A DNA stretch of 36,193 bases from CAZNKU01 sp045545235 (lineage in GTDB: Bacteria > Bacillota > Clostridia > Monoglobales > Firm-18). The notes under the pieces are model-generated. The model was not told the DNA's origin and made no database searches. It saw only the letters and a program-made list of their open reading frames with translations. The DNA is taken from assembly GCA_045545235.1 (NCBI GenBank), contig JAZQAN010000003.1, forward strand, positions 1 through 36,193, written 5' to 3'. Below are positions 1 to 7,257 of the stretch, in pieces (within the stretch, counting starts at the first letter, position 1; each line of letters starts with the position of its first letter). A program made the translations under genes and the position numbers.

Positions 1-31
1 AAACGGGTCAAGGGCGGAGCCATTGTCGTTT

Positions 32-173
32 GGAGCATTGTCCAAATTTTAATTTGGGTAACAATGCCCATATGCAGGGCTCCAAAGCTATGCTTTGGCT
101 AAGCCTCGAGCCATCAGGAGCGCGAGGGAATCGAAACCCTCGCGTTTTGGGTACTTTTGCTACAAAAGTGCCC
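32..173. repeat. Array of four closely spaced hairpins (structured intergenic sequence)
   Basis: Four inverted repeats follow one another with almost no spacer. They are 35-67 (a 14-bp stem with a 3-base bulge, tip CCAAATT/AATTTGG), 82-98 (CCAAAGC TAT GCTTTGG), 121-144 (CGCGAGGG/CCCTCGCG) and 149-173 (GGGTACTTTTG CTA CAAAAGTGCCC with one G-T pair). No convincing coding sequence covers them. The GC-richer stems differ from the AT-rich genes around. This looks like an extragenic structured repeat, but its family and any function are unknown to me. Confidence 0.55.
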
Positions 174-188
174 CGTCGGAGACATTAT

Positions 189-225
189 AAAAAGGACAGT
201 AATCAAAGTAATTACTGTCCTTTTT
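189..225 (-). terminator. Rho-independent terminator of the CDF-DUF1294-permease operon
   Basis: A perfect 15-bp inverted repeat (arms 189-203 and 211-225, 7-base loop) has A-tract and T-tract ends, so it can work in both directions. It lies 28 bases past the stop codon of the minus-strand permease gene and is the natural end of that operon. Confidence 0.8.
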
Positions 226-252
226 AGTACACTTCATATTCTGCATCTTTTT

Positions 253-1359
253 TTATTTTAATATTACCAAAATACACAACGGTATTAAAAATGCTATATT
301 CCAAACAGAAAACTGAAGAAAATATTTACCTTTTTCTTCAGGTATTTCAGCAACAAAAATCTTGTATGAAATAAGGCTTGCCATAGAAGCAATAAGTGTT
401 CCGAGCCCACCTATGTTTGTTCCTATAATAAGAGCTTCAATTTTGTTGGTAAAGCCCGACAATAATACTGCGGCAGGAACATTACTTATAATCTGGCTTG
501 AAAGCACAGAAGCTAAAATTTCACGTCCGTTTACAAAGCCCGAAATTGCATTTTTAAATGCTTCTACATTGCTCATATTTCCGATAAATATAAAAAAGAA
601 TATAAATGTAAAAAGCAGACTGTAATCAATCTTTAATAGCAATTTGCGATTTATAATAATTATTGCCACAGTTACAATTACAAGTGTAATTATGTAGTTT
701 AAAGCATTTGCAACGGTAAGCATACATATTGCAAACAGGATAATGTAAAAAAATGTTGACTTTATTGAAAAAGTAATTTTTTCGGGAGTATATTCAACTT
801 TTTCTGATTTTATGGTAAGGTTTGAAAGCATTAGTAAAATAAAGGAAAGGGCAGTATATGGTAAAACAAGCCTGATAAAATTCCAAAGTGACATTCCCGA
901 AAGAGAATAGAGGTATAGGTTTTGAGGGTTTCCCACAGGGGTAAGCATACTTCCCAAATTAGCCGCTATTGTCTGCAAAACAATTACGGGTATAAGAAAT
1001 TTTGATTTTCCTGATTTTTTCACAGCTTCAATTGCAAATGGAACAAATGTAATAAGTGCAACATCATTTGTTATAAGCATTGAGGTGAAAAAACAAAGCG
1101 AAATTAAAATGAACGAAAGGGTACGGAAGTTTTTTGTCTTTGAAAGTAATGAACTTGCAAGTGCAGAAAAAACTCCGTTTTCACGAAGTCCTGCCATTAT
1201 TCCCATAAGGCAAAAAAGCAAAGAAAGTGTTTTTAAGTCTATGTATGATATGTATTTCGCAGAAGGTGGTATAAAAAACATTGAAACAACCGCAAGTATT
1301 GCTGACACCGAGAGTACGGTTTCTTTTTTTATGAATTTGTAAATTTTATTAAAAGTCAT
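253..1359 (-). CDS. ArsB/CitMHS (SLC13-like) family membrane permease
   Basis: A 368-residue integral membrane protein with about ten hydrophobic segments. Two motifs are typical of the ion-transporter superfamily holding ArsB, NhaD and citrate/dicarboxylate permeases: TNDVALITFVPFAI near residue 96 and NLGSMLTPVGNPQNLYLY near residue 134. Both are re-entrant loop signatures of the family. The protein is somewhat short for the family (usually 400-450) but begins and ends cleanly, with GAGG a few bases before the ATG. It is the third gene of an operon whose first gene exports divalent metal and which starts with a metal riboswitch. Its substrate may therefore be linked to metal homeostasis (inference). 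Alternatives are an anion or dicarboxylate transporter. No arsR or arsC lies nearby, so an arsenite role is not supported. Confidence 0.8.
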   Translation of the reverse strand: MTFNKIYKFIKKETVLSVSAILAVVSMFFIPPSAKYISYIDLKTLSLLFCLMGIMAGLRENGVFSALASSLLSKTKNFRTLSFILISLCFFTSMLITNDVALITFVPFAIEAVKKSGKSKFLIPVIVLQTIAANLGSMLTPVGNPQNLYLYSLSGMSLWNFIRLVLPYTALSFILLMLSNLTIKSEKVEYTPEKITFSIKSTFFYIILFAICMLTVANALNYIITLVIVTVAIIIINRKLLLKIDYSLLFTFIFFFIFIGNMSNVEAFKNAISGFVNGREILASVLSSQIISNVPAAVLLSGFTNKIEALIIGTNIGGLGTLIASMASLISYKIFVAEIPEEKGKYFLQFSVWNIAFLIPLCILVILK

Positions 1360-1369
1360 AAATTTAACC

Positions 1370-1633
1370 TCATCTTAAATTAATGTATATAACTATGGCG
1401 ACACAAACCAGAACCGAGAGAGGAATTAACAGTCTAAACTTTATTTTTGAGGTTTTGTGGTTGAAAATAACCATGCCGAATATAGCACCTGCTCCACCAA
1501 GTAAGAAGGATAGAATAATCAGGGTAGATTCTTTTATCCTTCTTTTCTTTTTTCGTGCAAACAGTTTGTCAAGTGCATATATAAGCATTACTGATGCATT
1601 CCATATTAAAAGCGAAATGTAAAATATTTTCAT
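1370..1633 (-). CDS. DUF1294 family small membrane protein
   Basis: An 87-residue protein with an N-terminal transmembrane segment, then a basic stretch (LDKLFARKKKRRIKESTL) and two more hydrophobic segments. The pattern of the DK-x-A-basic loop, LLGGAGAIFGM and a following FNHKT-x-K-x-x-F matches DUF1294, a widespread family of unknown function. It lies 10 bases upstream of the permease gene and 24 bases downstream of the CDF exporter gene, so all three are surely one transcript. No function can be read from the sequence. Its place in a riboswitch-controlled metal operon is the only functional hint. Confidence 0.85.
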   Translation of the reverse strand: MKIFYISLLIWNASVMLIYALDKLFARKKKRRIKESTLIILSFLLGGAGAIFGMVIFNHKTSKIKFRLLIPLSVLVCVAIVIYINLR

Positions 1634-1657
1634 ATAAAAACTCTTCCCTTTTGTAAT

Positions 1658-2515
1658 TTATTTAGGATTTACATGAACCATACAATGTTTTACTGCAGGC
1701 ATTTTTTCTTCTATTTCATCATGGATTTTATCGGCGACAGAATGGGCATACTCAAGGGTTACATTACCTTTAAGCCCTATTTCAACATCTACAAATATTT
1801 TTGAACCGAACATTCTTGTCTTAAGCAAATCAAGAGATATAATATCTTGATTTGAAAGAATAATTTCTTCTAGTTTTTTTGTTATTTCAGGCTCGCAGGC
1901 TCTGTCCACCATTTTGTTTATGGCACCGATGAATATATCGATAGCTGCCTTTAATATAAAGAAGCATATAACAACGCTTGCAAAGGCATCGAGGACGGGG
2001 AATCCCATCATAGAGCCACCGATACCTATAAAGCTTCCTACCGATGAAAGTGAATCTGACCTGTGATGCCACGCATCTGCCATAAGTGCATCTGAATTTA
2101 TTTTTTTAGCGACTATTTTTGTGTACCAGTACATCCACTCTTTTACAATAACTGAAATTACAGCGGCTATTAATGCAAACATCCCCGGTATCTGAAGATT
2201 TTTCCACGAAATCATTTTTACAATGCCGTTATATCCTATTCCTGCACCTACAAGTGCAAGCATAACTGCAAGTATAATTGCCGCAACACATTCCATTCTT
2301 TCATGACCGTATGGATGGTCGTCATCATTGGATTTTTCGGAAATTTTTACCCCGGCAATTACCACAAAGGTACTAAGAACATCTGAAAGTGAATGAACAG
2401 CATCTGATATCATAGCACCGGAATGTGCTATAATGCCTGCAGTAAGTTTGAAAACAGAAAGTACAATATTAACTATTATAGCGATAACAGAAACCTTTAT
2501 TGCTTCATTTTTCAT
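1658..2515 (-). CDS. Cation diffusion facilitator (CDF) family divalent metal exporter
   Basis: A 285-residue protein with the CDF layout of six membrane segments followed by a cytoplasmic domain from about residue 200. The transport-site residues are visible: D38, H41 and D45 in the TM2 motif SDAVHSLSD, and H150 and D154 in the TM5 motif DAWHHRSD. DHPYGHER at 66-73 is the conserved loop between TM2 and TM3. Such proteins export Zn, Co, Ni, Mn or Fe(II) in exchange for protons. AGGAGG stands just before the ATG. It is the first gene of the operon and sits directly behind a NiCo-type riboswitch, which makes Co/Ni or Fe(II) the likeliest cargo. The metal cannot be fixed from the sequence alone. 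Confidence 0.92.
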   Translation of the reverse strand: MKNEAIKVSVIAIIVNIVLSVFKLTAGIIAHSGAMISDAVHSLSDVLSTFVVIAGVKISEKSNDDDHPYGHERMECVAAIILAVMLALVGAGIGYNGIVKMISWKNLQIPGMFALIAAVISVIVKEWMYWYTKIVAKKINSDALMADAWHHRSDSLSSVGSFIGIGGSMMGFPVLDAFASVVICFFILKAAIDIFIGAINKMVDRACEPEITKKLEEIILSNQDIISLDLLKTRMFGSKIFVDVEIGLKGNVTLEYAHSVADKIHDEIEEKMPAVKHCMVHVNPK

Positions 2516-2528
2516 AAAGTCCTCCTAT

Positions 2529-2562
2529 AAAAAATATCTGCAGGAAACTGTCCCACAGATAT
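2529..2562 (-). terminator. Riboswitch expression platform: competing intrinsic terminator
   Basis: On the minus strand ATATCTGTGGGA (from 2562) can pair with the sequence ending CAGATAT (2540-2534). This makes a 12-bp stem with two G-U pairs and a small loop, followed by six Ts at 2534-2529. The left arm and loop reuse P4, the GTGGGACAG joint and the 3' strand of P1, so terminator and folded aptamer exclude each other. Metal binding should therefore prevent termination and turn the operon on. The CDF ribosome binding site begins a few bases past the T-run. Confidence 0.82.
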
Positions 2563-2611
2563 TATAATTCTGCTGCAAAATTGCCCGACCGTTGATGGTC
2601 TGTTCAGTTAC
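2544..2611 (-). ncRNA. NiCo (czcD-type) riboswitch aptamer
   Basis: Read on the minus strand, the leader of the CDF gene starts with AACTGAACAG and ends with ATCTGTGGGACAGTT. P1 pairs AACTG (2609-2605) with CAGTT (2550-2546). Inside are a short P2 (GACC/GGTC), a GGGCAATTTTGCAGCAG segment forming P3, and P4 CAGA/TCTG followed by the strongly conserved GTGGGACAG. The GGGCAA and GTGGGACAG purine-rich joints are the metal-binding hallmarks of the NiCo riboswitch class, whose usual downstream gene is czcD, a CDF exporter, as here. P2 is shorter than in the well-studied examples. Assignment is from remembered consensus, not from a covariance search. Confidence 0.82.
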
Positions 2612-2614
2612 TAT

Positions 2615-2643
2615 ATTTTATGCTAAAATTTAAAAAATGTCAA
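2615..2643 (-). promoter_or_regulatory. Sigma-A type promoter of the riboswitch operon
   Basis: On the minus strand there is a perfect TTGACA (2643-2638), a 17-base spacer and TAAAAT (2620-2615). The predicted transcript start, about seven bases on, falls at the first bases of riboswitch stem P1. Confidence 0.8.
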
Positions 2644-2666
2644 TATGATTATTTTTAAAAAATGTA

Positions 2667-2695
2667 TGGACTTTTCATGTTTTTTGATATAAAAT
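2667..2695 (+). promoter_or_regulatory. Probable promoter of the M20 peptidase operon
   Basis: TGGACT (2667-2672), a 17-base spacer and TAAAAT (2690-2695) lie 30 bases before the GTG start of the peptidase gene. They are back to back with the riboswitch promoter on the other strand. The -35 box matches the consensus at four of six positions. Confidence 0.5.
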
Positions 2696-2724
2696 AAAAT
2701 CAGTATGGTTAGGAGGGGTTTGGG

Positions 2725-3984
2725 GTGAACATAGATCAGCTTAATGCATTGATAGATGAGAGAAAAGACGAACTGTTTGATATGCTATGTAATCTTGTTA
2801 AAATAAATTCCGAAAATTTTGGTGAATTTGGTAATGAAAAAGAATGTGCAGATTATATACATAAAAAGTGTGAGAATATGGGGCTTGAAAGTGATTTGTA
2901 TTCTCCACTTGAACTTGATGGATTTACTGAAAATCCCGACTATTATCCCGGCAGAAATCTTGAAGAAAGATATTGTGTTGCTGCTCGTTGGAAGGGTGCA
3001 GAGGATAAGGATGACCTTATGCTTATGGGGCATCTTGATACTGTGCCTATAGGTGACCCTGCAAACTGGAGTTTTGACCCTCTTTTAGGTGAAGTACGTG
3101 ACGGAAAGATTCTTGGAAGAGGTGCATGTGACGACAAATACGCACTGGCAACTGTAATGTTTCTTATAAAAATTCTTAAAGAAAATAATTTTGTTCCAAA
3201 AGCAAATCTTGTGTTTGCTGCGTATTCTGACGAGGAATTTGGAGGCTCTCACGGTGCGATGGCATCGGTTATGAAATATCCATGTACACGTATTGTAAAC
3301 CTTGACGGTCGTTATGCTCAAATTTGGCACTGTGCATCGGGCGGTGCTGTAATGGATTTTAAATATCATACTATAAATACTGTAGACAGTGCAAAGCTTA
3401 CTGCACAGGTAATTCCTGTAATAATGGAGGAACTTGATAAATTTGCAGATAAAAGAAGTGCCGAGCTTGAAGAAAATCGCTTCTATAAGGGTACGATTAT
3501 TCCTAAAACAGCACTTCGTTACAATGACATTCATGCAGGTAACAATGGTGCTGATTTGGGTGTGGGAACCATCACTTTTGTTTTCTATACAGTTAAAACA
3601 AAAGAAGAAATTTATAAGGAATTAGAAGAAGTCACAAATAAAATTAACGAACGAATTAAACCTATGGGGGTTATTGGTGACGGATTTTTTCCTGCTACAA
3701 GATTTTTCCATTATGGATTTAGTGAGCCTGACCACGAAAGCATAAAGGATATGGTAAGGGTGGCGAAAGAATCTATTGGGGAAGATGTTTCAGTATGCGG
3801 GTCTTGTCTTTCTGATTTATCGGTTATTTTAAAATACGGAAACAACAGTGCATTTGGCTTTGGAGCAGGGCGTGATTTCAGCCTGCCCGGCGGAGCACAT
3901 CAACCTGATGAATTTATAGAATGTGAAAGTCTGGTTAAATTTGCTAAAATGGTTGGAGCTTACATAATAGATTTTTTAGGATAG
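2725..3984 (+). CDS. M20 family metallopeptidase (dipeptidase / deacylase)
   Basis: A 419-residue cytoplasmic zinc hydrolase of the ArgE/DapE/CPG2/dipeptidase family. The metal and catalytic motifs are in order: MGHLDTVP (His103, Asp105), GRGACDDK (bridging Asp136), the catalytic-base motif YSDEEFGG (Glu170-Glu171), and a C-terminal PGGAHQPDE holding the last metal His. The gene uses a GTG start with a strong AGGAGG eight bases before it. It leads an operon with a HAD phosphatase, a ROK kinase and an oxidoreductase, so the substrate may be an N-acylated sugar or amino acid rather than a plain dipeptide (inference). The exact specificity inside M20 cannot be told. Confidence 0.88.
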   Translation: MNIDQLNALIDERKDELFDMLCNLVKINSENFGEFGNEKECADYIHKKCENMGLESDLYSPLELDGFTENPDYYPGRNLEERYCVAARWKGAEDKDDLMLMGHLDTVPIGDPANWSFDPLLGEVRDGKILGRGACDDKYALATVMFLIKILKENNFVPKANLVFAAYSDEEFGGSHGAMASVMKYPCTRIVNLDGRYAQIWHCASGGAVMDFKYHTINTVDSAKLTAQVIPVIMEELDKFADKRSAELEENRFYKGTIIPKTALRYNDIHAGNNGADLGVGTITFVFYTVKTKEEIYKELEEVTNKINERIKPMGVIGDGFFPATRFFHYGFSEPDHESIKDMVRVAKESIGEDVSVCGSCLSDLSVILKYGNNSAFGFGAGRDFSLPGGAHQPDEFIECESLVKFAKMVGAYIIDFLG

Positions 3985-3994
3985 GTGTTTTTAA

Positions 3995-4780
3995 ATGAAA
4001 AAAATTATAGCAACAGATTTTGACGGTACATTGTGTAAAAACGGTACCATAAGTAAGGAAAATTTTGATGCCGTAAAAAAATTCAGAAGTGAAGGTAATT
4101 TGTTTGGCATTGCAACCGGCAGAGATTACAAAGCTCTTAAGGGTTCCTTGAATAATATTGGTTTTTTTGAGTATGATTTTTTAATTCTTTGTAATGGTGC
4201 AGTATGTTGTAATGCAAATGATGAATTTGTGGTTGAAGAAAATGTTAATTCAAAAATGAAGTGGAAAGATTCTACACTTGCCCTACAAATAAGAAACCGT
4301 CTTTTTGAGCTTGGTTCTTACTGTGGTATATCTTTTGGCAAGGAGCGTTATTTATTTAGTAAAGACTATCCTGACGGCGGAAATGATGGCACATACGAAT
4401 ATGATGCCCATATACTGATTGAAGATGTTTCACGGTTTAGCAGAATGTACGGGCGGGGAAAAACTGCTGAACATGCAGTTGAGATAAATGATATTCTTGC
4501 AGATGAATTTGGTACTGTTGTAAACCCTACACAAAACTCTGTTTCAATTGATATTCCGGGGGTGGATATAACTAAATCCTCCGGTATAAGAAAATATGCC
4601 GGATTGATGAATGTGGCAGTTGAAAATGTGTGGACAGCAGGCAATGCTTATAACGATATACCTATGTTTGACGGATTTCACAGTTGTCTGATGAGTGATG
4701 GTAAGGAAGAACTTAAAAATATGGTAGATTATGTGTACGACAATGTGTCGGATTATATAGAGTTTGTTTTGAAATCATGA
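3995..4780 (+). CDS. HAD superfamily phosphatase (Cof / class IIB type)
   Basis: A 261-residue HAD hydrolase. Motif I DFDGT (nucleophile Asp8, acid Asp10), motif II in the GIATGR region near residue 39, and a Lys near residue 194 (DITKSSGI) are present. The large cap between about 80 and 180 is the C2b cap of sugar-phosphatase-like Cof proteins. Motif IV reads AGNAYNDIPMF, where most relatives have GDxxND. The first metal Asp is thus Asn, while the second Asp is kept. This may lower activity or alter metal use. It starts 11 bases after the peptidase stop and probably removes phosphate from a sugar or cofactor in the same pathway (inference). Confidence 0.82.
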   Translation: MKKIIATDFDGTLCKNGTISKENFDAVKKFRSEGNLFGIATGRDYKALKGSLNNIGFFEYDFLILCNGAVCCNANDEFVVEENVNSKMKWKDSTLALQIRNRLFELGSYCGISFGKERYLFSKDYPDGGNDGTYEYDAHILIEDVSRFSRMYGRGKTAEHAVEINDILADEFGTVVNPTQNSVSIDIPGVDITKSSGIRKYAGLMNVAVENVWTAGNAYNDIPMFDGFHSCLMSDGKEELKNMVDYVYDNVSDYIEFVLKS

Positions 4781-4790
4781 GGTGCTGTGT

Positions 4791-5729
4791 ATGAGAATAG
4801 GAATAGATATTGGCGGAACAAACCTCGTTGCCGGGCTTGTTGATGATTGCTACAAAATTGTTGATAAAGTTGGTACACCTGCAAATGCACACAGACCTGA
4901 TATTGAAATTGTGTCGAATATAATAATGCTTTGCCGTGAGCTTATGGAAAAGCATAATCTTTCCGAAAAAGATGTTTTGTCAATAGGTATAGGTGTGCCG
5001 GGGTGCTATGACAATGAAAAGGGAGTAATTCTCTATTGTGAAAACATAAATTTTCTTAACACGCCTGTAATGGATATGATACAGGAGAAAATAAATGTTC
5101 CTGTATACTTGGGCAATGACGCAGACTGTGCGGCACTTGGGGAAGCCTACGCAGGTGCAACAAAGGATGCAGATAATTCCGTAATGATTACTATTGGTAC
5201 GGGAATAGGCGGAGGAATTATAATAAACAAAAAAATTTATAATGGTTTTAACAGCTGTGGCGGAGAGCTTGGGCATATGGTAATAAATTCAAATGGCGAA
5301 ATGTGTGGTTGTGGAAGACGCGGGTGTTGGGAAGCTTACGGTTCGGCAACTGCACTTATAAGGCAGACAAAAGAAGCAATAAAGAATAATCCTGACAGCA
5401 TTCTTGCAAAGACGGCTGTTAGTGAAGTAAACGGAAAAACTGCCTTTGATGCAATGCATTTGGGGTGTCCTGTAGGTACTGCAGTTGTTGAAAAGTTTGT
5501 TGAATATTTTTCGACAGGCGTTACAAATATTATAAATATTTTTCAACCGGAGGTTGTTGTTATAGGTGGAGGAGTTTCAAAGGAAGGCAAACCATTTACT
5601 GATATGATTATGAAGTATGTATCACGTGAACGATACGGGGAAACAAGTGGTCTTCCAAAAACTACCGTTTGTACGGCAATTTTAGGTAATGATGCCGGTG
5701 TTATAGGTGCCGCATTACTTGGTTTGTAA
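4791..5729 (+). CDS. ROK family sugar kinase (glucokinase-like)
   Basis: A 312-residue kinase. The N-terminal phosphate loop DIGGTN (6-11), catalytic region GNDADCAALGE (Asp110), GTGIGGG (136-142), GELGH (158-162) and the zinc-binding CGCGRRGC (172-179) are all intact, so it is an enzyme rather than a ROK repressor; there is no N-terminal HTH. ATG at 4791 is chosen because GAGG lies eight bases before it. A GTG at 4782 in the same frame overlaps that site. The likely reaction is ATP-dependent phosphorylation of glucose or another aldohexose such as an N-acyl hexosamine. Its partners (amide hydrolase, phosphatase, dehydrogenase) favour an amino-sugar substrate (inference). Confidence 0.88.
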   Translation: MRIGIDIGGTNLVAGLVDDCYKIVDKVGTPANAHRPDIEIVSNIIMLCRELMEKHNLSEKDVLSIGIGVPGCYDNEKGVILYCENINFLNTPVMDMIQEKINVPVYLGNDADCAALGEAYAGATKDADNSVMITIGTGIGGGIIINKKIYNGFNSCGGELGHMVINSNGEMCGCGRRGCWEAYGSATALIRQTKEAIKNNPDSILAKTAVSEVNGKTAFDAMHLGCPVGTAVVEKFVEYFSTGVTNIINIFQPEVVVIGGGVSKEGKPFTDMIMKYVSRERYGETSGLPKTTVCTAILGNDAGVIGAALLGL

Positions 5730-5751
5730 GTTAAAGAAAGGATAATATATT

Positions 5752-7032
5752 ATGAAACAGATAACAGTTGTGTTGGTTGGCGCAGGTAACAGAGCAAATG
5801 TGTACTCTGGATATTCGGTGCAAAATCCTGATGAATTAAAAATAGTGGGCATTGTTGATCCCGACCCTGTACGCACAAAAATAATAAGAGAAAAATATAA
5901 TGTTCCGTCGGAAAACTGTTTTTCTTCGGTAGATGAATTTGTTAAAAGAGATAAGTTTGCAGATGCAGTTATAAACGGTACTATGGATCATCTTCATGTG
6001 CCTACATCAATTCCTATTCTGAAAAAGGGTTATGATATGCTTTTGGAAAAACCTTTTGCAGTCAATGAAGAAGAAATGTGGGAACTTTTAAATGTGGCAA
6101 ATGAAGAAGGTCGAAAGGTTGTAATAGGCCATGTACTTAGGTATACTCCATTTTATGTAGCTATTAAAAAGCACATTTTAAATGGTGATATAGGCGATGT
6201 ACTGAACATTTACCTTAGTGAAAGAGTAAGTTACCATCATTTGGGTACATCGTATATAAGAGGTAAGTGGGCAAGCGAAGAAATGTGCCACGCACCAATG
6301 CTTCTTGCAAAAAGCAGTCACGATATGGATATTATGATGTGGCTTATGAATCCTGTAAAGCCTGTTAAGTTTTCAAGCTTTGGTAATAAGTTTCAGTTTA
6401 TGCCTGAAAAAAAGCCCGAGGGAGCAGGGACAAGATGTATGAAAGACTGCCCTTATATGGAAAGCTGTTTGTATTCTGCTTACAATCACTATATAAGAAA
6501 GCCGGATATGTGGTCTCAGTACGTATGGAAATCTCTTGAAGGCGAGGGTGAGATTAATATTGAACGCAAAATAGAATCAATGAAAACTGATAATCCTTAC
6601 GGCAGATGTGCATGGGATTACGACCGCGGTACCAATGTTGAAAGTCAGACTGTTATTGTTAATTTTGAAAGCGGTGCACTCGGAACATTCAATATGATAG
6701 GCGGAGCAGCTGATGGTGGAAGAAGTATACATATTGTTGGCACAAAGGGCGAAATTGAAGGCTATATGAAAAAATCAAAATATGTCATTAAAACTATTGA
6801 CCCTGCCGAAGATGAAGGTTTTAAAGAGGAAGAATTTAACGTGGCACTTGAAAAAGACGGTCACGGTGGCGGTGATCATAATCTTGTGGCAGATTTTGTG
6901 AGATATTTAAACGGTGAAGAACCGTCAATTTCCTGTACGGAAATTAATGATTCCGCACTTAGTCATCTTTCGGTATTCAGAGCTGAAGTTTCACGTAAAA
7001 ATGAGAAAATATCATCTGTTGATATGAAATAA
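5752..7032 (+). CDS. Gfo/Idh/MocA family NAD(P)-dependent oxidoreductase
   Basis: A 426-residue two-domain dehydrogenase. The Rossmann fold starts with GAGNRA at 10-15, EKPFAV (99-104) is the catalytic Lys motif, and SSHDMD (188-193) supplies the usual active-site His/Asp. It has an insert with CMKDCPYMESC (Cys229, Cys233, Cys239) of the kind seen in a subset of these enzymes, where the Cys may hold a metal. Family members oxidise or reduce hydroxyls on sugars, inositols and nucleotide sugars. It is the last gene before a strong terminator, 22 bases after the ROK kinase gene, and completes a likely sugar-utilisation operon. Confidence 0.9.
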   Translation: MKQITVVLVGAGNRANVYSGYSVQNPDELKIVGIVDPDPVRTKIIREKYNVPSENCFSSVDEFVKRDKFADAVINGTMDHLHVPTSIPILKKGYDMLLEKPFAVNEEEMWELLNVANEEGRKVVIGHVLRYTPFYVAIKKHILNGDIGDVLNIYLSERVSYHHLGTSYIRGKWASEEMCHAPMLLAKSSHDMDIMMWLMNPVKPVKFSSFGNKFQFMPEKKPEGAGTRCMKDCPYMESCLYSAYNHYIRKPDMWSQYVWKSLEGEGEINIERKIESMKTDNPYGRCAWDYDRGTNVESQTVIVNFESGALGTFNMIGGAADGGRSIHIVGTKGEIEGYMKKSKYVIKTIDPAEDEGFKEEEFNVALEKDGHGGGDHNLVADFVRYLNGEEPSISCTEINDSALSHLSVFRAEVSRKNEKISSVDMK

Positions 7033-7040
7033 AGTCAGAA

Positions 7041-7074
7041 AAACAGGCGGTTCATTTGAACCGCCTGTTTTGTT
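7041..7074. terminator. Bidirectional terminator between the sugar operon and the feo operon
   Basis: A perfect 14-bp stem (AAACAGGCGGTTCA / TGAACCGCCTGTTT, 2-base spacer) with T-rich ends on both strands. It closes the plus-strand oxidoreductase operon and the converging minus-strand feo operon, whose last stop codon begins at its edge (7073-7075). Confidence 0.88.
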
Positions 7075-7246
7075 ATTTGTTACAGTTACAGCAACTGCCT
7101 GAACAATTGCCGTCTTTTTTTGATGCGCAGGTTTTCCCTGACGGACAACCTATGCATTTAACACCATTTTTTTTCTGACGTATTATATAACCGAGGGCAA
7201 GTCCGATTACTATTAACAATATAATTATAACTATTGCATTTTTCAT
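7073..7246 (-). CDS. FeoB-associated Cys-rich membrane protein
   Basis: A 57-residue ORF translated MKNAIVIIILLIVIGLALGY and onward. It has one N-terminal membrane helix, a basic turn (RQKK), then a short tail holding seven Cys in the pattern CIGC, then C, C, CC-N-C. This is the layout of the FeoB-associated Cys-rich family (PF12669), which sits next to feoB in many Firmicutes. Its ribosome binding site AAGGTG overlaps the feoB stop codon, so translation is likely coupled. It may help FeoB deliver or handle Fe(II) at the membrane (inference; the family's function is not settled). Confidence 0.9.
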   Translation of the reverse strand: MKNAIVIIILLIVIGLALGYIIRQKKNGVKCIGCPSGKTCASKKDGNCSGSCCNCNK

Positions 7247-7257
7247 AAGCATTCACC

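Noticed and set aside
121..144. Sequence resembling a tRNA T-arm on the minus strand (GGGTTTCGATTCCC)
   Set aside because: The loop is eight bases, and no acceptor, D-arm or anticodon arm can be built around it, so it is treated as one hairpin of the array.
30..227. 65-codon open frame over the hairpin array
   Set aside because: It has no ribosome binding site, its composition follows the inverted repeats, and it resembles no known protein.
253..1359. Arsenite efflux (ArsB) function for the permease
   Set aside because: The family includes ArsB, but no arsR, arsC or arsA neighbours are present and the operon is metal-riboswitch controlled, so the call was kept broad.
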